DNA from: Protopterus annectens
Taxonomy: Eukaryota; Chordata; Ceratodontiformes; Protopteridae
Direction of reading: 5' to 3'
DNA: 64,000 nt
NCBI RefSeq assembly: GCF_019279795.1
Contig: NC_056748.1
Location: 698,348,806 to 698,412,805, forward strand
Part shown: in pieces, positions 58,446-64,000 of the stretch
Position numbering within the stretch: the first letter of the stretch is position 1
How the letters are laid out: each line of letters begins with the position of its first letter
Program-made: the position numbers and the translations under genes
The notes under the pieces: generated by a model
Databases searched by the model: none
Told to the model about the DNA's origin: nothing
The model's input: only the letters and a program-made list of their open reading frames with translations

Positions 58446-58514
58446 CTACATATCTAACCAGCTACAGTACAACAGTCACTTGGTTCTCTAGCTACCTATC
58501 TAACCAGCTACAGT
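58379..58514. repeat. 46 bp tandem triplication inside L2
   Basis: AACAGTCACTTGGTTCTCTA begins units at 58379, 58425 and 58471. The units are nearly identical. The unit length is not a multiple of three, so the reading frame changes across the array. Confidence 0.95.
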
Positions 58515-59241
58515 CAGTTAAATGGATCTCTACTTATTCATCTTTTCTCCCAGTTAATACAGGTGTCCCACAAGGCTCCGTACTTGGTCCTCTCCTTTTT
58601 AACATATTTATAAATGATCTACATACATCCTCCAAACAATCTACACTTATTCGGTATGCAGATGACTCCACTGTCATTTGCTTATCTAATAGTCCTTCCT
58701 AGTTACAATCTATCACTCAGCAGGCTTTCAACTCTATTAAAAACTGTCTCAGTGGCAATTAGGTTTTCCTAAATCCAAATAAGACAAAACTCTTCTTATT
58801 TCTCCCCAAATCCCAAACACACATAAAAGACACCTTCAAAATATCCTCTGTCAGCAATACTGAAATTGAAGTTGTGCCTCACACAAAGTTACTTTGTGTC
58901 ATAATAGATGATCAACTGAAATTTGATCTTCATATTCAAAAGTACATAAAAATAACACACCAAAACTGGGTGTGCTCTATAGATAAAAGATTCCTTACCA
59001 ACTCCACAAGAGTTACTCTAGCCAATACATACCGCCTTCCTTCACTACTATATCCCTCATCCATTTTCATCAACATTCAGATTTCCTGAAGATCAAAACT
59101 TGAGCTTTGCTATAACATAGTAGCTAGATTTGCAGCCAGTCAGTCATACAACCTCCACCACTGCTCCACCCTCAGATATTTAAAGGGGCTTGAGTTACCT
59201 CACTACCTCAAGTTCACCCAACTCCTCCTTGTTCATAAAAT

Positions 59242-59243
<2 letters not shown>

Positions 59244-59304
<61 letters not shown>

Positions 59305-59314
59305 ATATATATAT
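59244..59314. repeat. (TA)n microsatellite left of E5
   Basis: TA run with one GTG interruption, ending where E5 begins. Confidence 0.95.
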
Positions 59315-59678
59315 GGTTCCCCTTCGCAAAGTCGAACGTTCAGAAACTCGAAATGCATATGGCTGAAGCCATATGCTCGAATTTCTGAAGCTCGACTTCA
59401 TGAAAGGGAGCTGAAAAACAGAAAAACGTAACACAACAAAGTGTTTCTGCAGGGGGCAAGCTCCCCTATTCCCCCCATGTGGGGGGCTGCGCCCCCACAC
59501 CGCACGCTACTTATTTATTCCAACTCCAAGATTTCACTACAGCACAGAAAGGGAAATCTCCCATTCTGCGCTGTATGCCATTCCCCATTCACAGAGTTGA
59601 GCTTCCACAATTTCGAGCATATGGTCTCGACCATATGACTTTCGAGACTGTGACGGTTCGACTTTGTGAAGGGGAACC
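59315..59678. mobile_element. YGA-array element E5
   Basis: The left end GGTTCCCCTTCGCAAAGTCG and the inverse right end GGTTCCCCTTCACAAAGTCG match in 19 of 20 bases. Triplets on the left: 59333, 59349, 59364 (TGA), 59378, 59393 (16, 15, 14, 15). On the right: 59660, 59644, 59629, 59615, 59599 (CAA) (16, 15, 14, 16). The core has CCCCCCATGTGGGGGGC and TCCAACTCCAAGATTTCACT. TA runs on both sides hide the target duplication. Non-coding. Confidence 0.85.

Positions 59679-59735
<57 letters not shown>
59679..59735. repeat. (TA)n microsatellite right of E5
   Basis: TA run with one AAAT interruption. Confidence 0.95.
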
Positions 59736-59739
<4 letters not shown>

Positions 59740-59770
59740 CATCCTGCCCAGCAATCAACACCATTCTCTT

Positions 59771-60173
59771 CTGAGAAATAGGTCTATATCATATAATCGA
59801 AAAAACTATTTGTCGAATGCCTATTAGTCAAACACTGCACTGCAAAACATCGAACTTCCATTTAAGCAAAAATTTTTGCTGGGGAAAACAGTCAGCTGTC
59901 ATTGAGAATTTGCCCTTTTTCCCACTGTAGTGCAATCTTGGAGTTGGTATATTTAGTTGGGGGGGTTGTGTGGGGGCATAGCCCCCCAGTAGAATCAGTT
60001 TTATTTGGTGATGCTTTTGTGTAGTTCGCTGGGCTGGCCAACTGATTTTTAACCCAGTGAAAGTTTTCCCTTAAACGTACATTCAATACTTAGAGGTTTC
60101 GCTTATTAGTGTTCGAGTAGTAAGCGTTTGACAAATTGTTTTTTTGATTATATGATATAGACCCCTGAGAAAC
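59771..60173. mobile_element. YGA-array element E6 with 9 bp target duplication
   Basis: CTGAGAAAT (59771-59779) and CTGAGAAAC (60165-60173) flank 59780-60164. The left end AGGTCTATATCATATAATCG and the inverse right end GGGTCTATATCATATAATCA are nearly identical. Triplets on the left: 59798, 59814, 59829 (CAA), 59843 (CAA) (16, 15, 14). On the right: 60146 (CAA), 60130 (CAA), 60115, 60101, 60085 (16, 15, 14, 16). The core is reversed: GTAGTGCAATCTTGGAGTTG, and GGGCTGGCCAACTGATT is shared with E1. Confidence 0.85.
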
Positions 60174-60865
60174 ACCTCCTTGAAATCCATAAACTGAAAA
60201 AAAATCTGTCGGTCACTGCCTATATTCTACTCAGTAGCCAAGGTCTGGAACATTATTCCTACAGATATTACAGCAATGCCATGTAGTCACATATTCAAAC
60301 AACCTCTAAAGAGATTTCTCCTTAACTCCTGGCTCTGTACATGTCCTACAACAGGCTGACACTACCGTTTACTCCTTCCTTCTCTTCCTTCTTCCTTCTT
60401 CTCCCTTCTCTTTCCCTTGATCTTCTTTTTCTCCTTTCCTTTCCTCCCTTCTCTTATTAGCCAAAGCACCAGTTACTTATCTGATAGCTCCCTACTTTAA
60501 CTTTATTGCCTAATCTCCCCCCAGCTGCAAAATCAATTTCCTTTCTCTTAGCCATTTGTCAATATTTAAAATGCTTAACATCTTTACCATTTGGTTGTCA
60601 CTACTGATTGTACTTTACTAGGTGTTCAGTATCCTATGATTGTTGTTTAATAGTCACTGTATGATTTTCTGATCTGACTTTATTTATCCTGTATGTCGAT
60701 TCTATTATTTGTTACTGCACTTCATGTGATAATATTATATAGTTTATTAATTGAACTATATATGTAGGACCTTTTCTCCCTGGGCTTCTGCTGAAAATGG
60801 GATTCATGCCTAATTGGACTTTCACGGTAAATAATGCCAAATAAAAATAAATAAATAAAATAAAA

Positions 60866-61764
60866 ATAAGATGTTGCAGAGTTTAGAACTAAGTTGGCAA
60901 CTGCAGTTACTGCTGTAGGTCTTGCATTGTGGACCTAGTAAGTGGGAAGATATGAAAAGGACAGGAAGTTAATTTTTTTCACTTTATGTAGTGGGTCTTC
61001 TCAATATGATTTTGGAGTGCTGGCTATTATTAGCAGATGAGATAAGACAAAGGAGTTTCTAAGACAACTCAAGAGCCACTGGGTTTAAAAACACAACATA
61101 AACACATTGAGCAGAGTGGGGGGATTTAAAACAGTTACAGAACAACTTTAGCTGGTAGGTCTCAGATGTTAAACATTATCCTGTTCTGCTTGCATTAAAA
61201 ATGTTACTTCTCAGGTTCAACCAATATTCATAACTCAGCTAGAGTTAATCCCATTTACAGTTAAAAAATACAACAGAAGTGTTTGCCAACTGACCCTTAC
61301 TAAATGTCTTCTCCTAAAACATCAAGGAAAAAAAATAAAAATAAACTAGCAAATATAAATTTAAACAAACAGCAACAGGCCTTAAATCCTTCATCTATCC
61401 CAGTAGATGAGCACAACTCAGACCCCAGAAATGTGTAACTAAAAAAAAAATTAAAGGCCTTAAACTTTTAACTATCTTAAAAGATTATCACAGCAATCTT
61501 TATTTTACCTTTTATGTAATGAAAGACACAGTTCCGTTTAGCCCCCTATTTCTTTGCAAAACCAGTAGTTCTACAAACACATGTACTAGGTAGCTAAATA
61601 TACATCAGCAAATAAACAAAATTTGGAATAAATTACAATTACAGGTCAGGCAAAGTACTACATTTTCTGCCTTTAATGCTAGTCTTGACAATTGTATAGG
61701 TGGACACAAATTTACACCAAGGTTATCATGTACAGACCTGCTCAATTTGGGAGGTAGGCACTTT
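60866..61764. other. Unassigned DNA
   Basis: No gene or repeat recognised. Confidence 0.4.
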
Positions 61765-61880
61765 TATATTCTTGTAGAGGGTGTCAAGACCATTTAAGTG
61801 TGTCTACTTAAAGAGCTATATAGCTAGGCATCTTAAGGTTCCTGTAATTGCTTTCCTAGTACCGCTCCTATGCTCCTTAT
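61765..61880 (+). repeat. CR1-type 3' end fragment
   Basis: GCTAGGCATCTTAAGGTTCC, TGTAATTGCTTTCCTAGTAC and CTCCTATG, the same variant as at 44555-44660. Confidence 0.45.
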
Positions 61881-62110
61881 AGAACAAGAGCTAAGAAAAA
61901 TAAATCCAGTAAAAAAGCAAAGAGCCACCAGACCACAGCTAATAAAATCAAGCCAAGTTTTATTCCAGGAAAGACAAATAGTGAATGCTTTTGCAGTAAA
62001 AAAACTGCTTCATCAGACAAATTCTTCATTCCACTCATCAGTTTAAAAATACATGTGAGCCAATCAGAACTCAGTAGCAATTATTAAAACATCAAATAAG
62101 AATTCACTAC
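61881..62110 (-). mobile_element. Penelope-like element 5, 3' terminal repeat, minus strand
   Basis: The minus strand carries a hammerhead-like motif followed by TTTGTCTTTCCTGGAATAAA and CTTGGCTTGATTTTATTAGC, the order of the other PLE ends here (motif, then ATAAA, then a T-rich end). No inverted arm and no clear target duplication were found, so the boundaries are approximate. Confidence 0.55.
61983..62016 (-). ncRNA. Hammerhead-like motif, PLE 5
   Basis: On the minus strand: CTGATGA, stem II GCAGT / T-rich loop / ACTGC, AAAA where GAAA is expected, then GCATTC. The core has one changed base. Confidence 0.45.
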
Positions 62111-62177
62111 TATTTAGCCCATTAAGGAGCTAGCTGTATCATAGTGGAGGGTAAATATACAATAAATACTAAAAGGT

Positions 62178-64000
62178 ATCATCATCTTCTTTTGGCTGTT
62201 CCCATTAGGGGTCGCCACAGTGGATCACCTGTTTCCATTTCTTCCTGTCCTCTGCATCTTGCTCTGTCACACCAACCACCTGCATGTCCTCTCATACTAC
62301 ATCCATAAACCTTATCTTAGGCCTTCCTCTTTTCCTGTTACCTGGTAGCTTCATCCTTGGCATCTTTTTCCCAATATACTCCACATCCCTTCTCAGCACA
62401 TGTCCAAACCAATGTAATCTTGCCTCTCTGGCTTTGTCTCCAAACCTTCCAACCTGGGATGACCCTCTAATATACTTATTCCTAATCCTGTCCACCCTCA
62501 TCACACCCAGTGCAAATCTTAACATCTTTAACTCTGCCACATCCAGCTCAAACTCCTGCCTTTTTGTCAATGCCACTGTCTCCAACCCATATAACATAGC
62601 TGGTCTCACTACCCACTTGTAGACCTTCCCTTTCACTCTTACAGGTACTCGTCTGTCACAAATCACTCCTGACACTCTTCTCCACCCACTCCATCCTGCC
62701 TGTACTCTCTTCTTCACCTCTTTTCCACACTCACCGTTACTCTGAACTACTGACCCCAAGTATTTAAACAAATCACCTTCGCCACCTCTACTCCTTGCAT
62801 CCTCACCATTCCTCTATCCTCCCTCTCATTGACACACATATATTCTGTCTTAGTCCTGCTGACCTTCATTCCTCTTCTCTCTAGGGCATATCTCCATCTC
62901 TCCAGGGTCTCCTCCACCTGTTCCCTCCTCTCCCTACAGATCACAATGTCATCTGCAAACATCATAGTCCATGGGGACTCCTGTCTGATCTCATCTGTCA
63001 ACCTGTCCATCACCATTGCAAATAAGAAAGGTCTCAGAGCTGATCCTTGATGTAACCCCACCTCCACCTTAAACGCATCCGTCACTCCCACCGCAGACCT
63101 CACTGCTGTTACACTACCCTCCTACATATCCTGTACCACTCTTACATACTTCTCTGACACTCCTGACGTCCTCATACAATACCACAACTCCTCTCTAGGC
63201 ACCCTGTCATATGCTTTCTCCAAGTCTACAAAAACACAATGCAATTCCTTCTGACATTCTCTGTACTTCTCCATCAACACTCTCAGAGCAAACATCGCAT
63301 CTGTAGTGCTCTTTCCTGGCATGAAACCATACTGCTGTTCACTAATCATCACATCCCTTCTTAACCTAGCTTCCACTACTCTTTCCCATAACTTCATGCT
63401 GTGACTGATCAATTTAATCCCTCTGTAGTTACTACAGCTCTGCACATCACCCTTATTCTTAAAAATCGGTACCAAAACACTTTTTCTCCATTCCTCAGGC
63501 ATCCTCTCATTTTCCAAGATTTCATTAAACAGTCTGGTTAAAAACTCCACTGTCATTTCACCTAAACACCTCCATGCTTCCACAGGTATGTCATCTGGGC
63601 CAACAGCCTTTCCATTCTTTATTCTCTTCATAGCTATCCTTACTTCCTCCTTGCTAATCCATTGTACTTCATGATTCACTATCCCTACATCATCCAACCT
63701 TCTCTCCCTCTCATTCTCTTCATTCATCAACCCCTCAAAGTTCTCTTTCCATCTCCTCAACACACTCTCCTCGCTTGTGAGTATGTTTCCCTCATTATCC
63801 TTTATCACCTTTACCTGCTGCACATCTTCCTAGCTCGGTCCCTCTGTCTAGCCAATTGGTACAGGTCCTTTTCTCCCTCCTTAGTGTCCAACCTTTCATA
63901 CAACTCTTCATATGCCTTATCCTTAGCCTTCGCCACCTCTCTCTTTGCCATGCACCTCATCTCCTTATACTCCTGTCTACTTTCTTCATCTCCCTGACAA
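62178..64000 (-). mobile_element. RTE-type LINE, well preserved, running off the window
   Basis: The 3' end is at about 62178 (TATCATCATCTTCTTTTGGC is the inverse of the short-repeat tail) with GTGGCGACCCCTAATGGGAA on the minus strand. Upstream lie the C-terminal HWFGHVLRRDVEYIGKKMPR region and the RT. Only three breaks were seen over 1.6 kb of coding sequence, fewer than in any other LINE here, so it is probably the youngest. The 5' part with the endonuclease lies beyond 64000. Confidence 0.9.
62292..63823 (-). pseudogene. RTE reverse transcriptase and C-terminal domain
   Basis: Read from 63823: RRWKENFEGLMNEENERE, GPDDIPVEAWRCLGE, PIFKNKGDVQSCSNYRGIKL, QQYGFMPGKSTTDAMFALR, HCVFVDLEKAYDRVPREELW (motif A, catalytic Asp), GLHQGSALRPFLFAMVMD (motif B), MMFADDIVICRE (motif C, DD), VSRTKTEYMCVN and YLGSVVQSNGE. 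The C-terminal region is GWSGWRRVSGVICDRRVP through HWFGHVLRRDVEYIGKKMPR to RGRPKIRFMDVV. Breaks: a TAG near 63105 and frame changes near 62760 and 63830. It would drive target-primed reverse transcription and probably mobilises SINEs such as the one at 32.5 kb. Confidence 0.92.

Larger units (their letters stand above)
57471..60865 (+). mobile_element. L2-like LINE, split by two YGA-array elements
   Basis: RT blocks: SYVPSLWKIFYTIPLHKGGS, LLSKILEKCIHKQLL, QHGFHPDHSTT, FLDLPKAFATVSHT (motif A, altered), [19 protein letters not shown] (motif B), [10 protein letters not shown] (motif C, catalytic DD kept) and LNPNKTKLFLFLP. The C-terminal region stops at about 59243 in a TA run and resumes at about 60165 (AYILLSSQ and a KVWNIIPTDI block), ending with GCTTCTGCTGAAAATGGGAT and (AAATA)n at 60840-60865. 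E5, E6 and TA runs fill the gap. A 46 bp triplication and several stops break the frame. Confidence 0.85.

Overview
This is vertebrate nuclear DNA made almost entirely of transposable-element layers and microsatellites. I found no convincing host exon, rRNA, true tRNA gene or CRISPR array. The mix of CR1 and L2 LINEs, an RTE LINE, an ancient Tx1/L1-like LINE, tRNA-headed SINEs with a V-SINE-like centre, a fish-type Tc1 transposon, Penelope-like elements (PLEs) and long (CA)n and (TA)n runs suggests a large, repeat-rich genome of a non-teleost fish or amphibian. A lungfish would fit, but the species is not proven.

Layout. 1-4.2 kb: two copies of a ~300 bp inverted-repeat element in unremarkable DNA. 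4.26-8.17 kb: a nearly full CR1 on the minus strand, hit by a SINE. 8.2-8.9 kb: (GT)n runs, a small element inside them, and a perfect 48 bp palindrome. 9.8-14.3 kb: the best CR1 (plus strand), with an open ORF1 (zinc-finger-like and esterase domains) and a three-times broken ORF2 (endonuclease and reverse transcriptase). 15.3-17.7 kb: a PLE with giant inverted arms. 19-22.5 kb: an old Tx1/L1-like LINE split by CR1 ends and SINEs. 25.8-28.8 kb: two CR1 copies head to head. 28.9-33.4 kb: SINEs, a second PLE hairpin and small inverted-repeat elements. 33.4-41 kb: mostly unassigned DNA with two members of a new-looking element family. 42-48 kb: L2 pieces, a CR1 piece and a possible Harbinger-type gene remnant. 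48.9-54.3 kb: (TA)n arrays, a ~300 bp tandem repeat, three more family members, and a Tc1 element split by a PLE. 55-57 kb: a CR1 split by another PLE. 57.5-60.9 kb: an L2 split by two family members. 61.9-64 kb: a PLE end and a young RTE LINE running off the window.

Most notable system. Six elements plus one half element (38.2, 39.0, 49.1, 50.9, 51.7, 59.3 and 59.8 kb) share an internal core. Their terminal inverted repeats differ greatly in sequence but nearly all keep a trinucleotide YGA (or a one-step variant) at fixed spacing of 16, 15, 14 and 15-16 bases, with the first copy 18 bases from the end. The boundaries this predicts are flanked by 9 bp target duplications where that can be tested. 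I read this as a spacing code for a transposase and know of no description of it.

Second theme. Four PLE-type insertions have 13-14 bp target duplications and carry hammerhead-ribozyme-like motifs; three have inverted arms. A tiny palindromic insertion at 8.8 kb, with a 15 bp direct repeat, may be the minimal form. Third theme. SINE tails match LINE tails present in the same window (L2, RTE, CR1), which shows which LINE moved which SINE.
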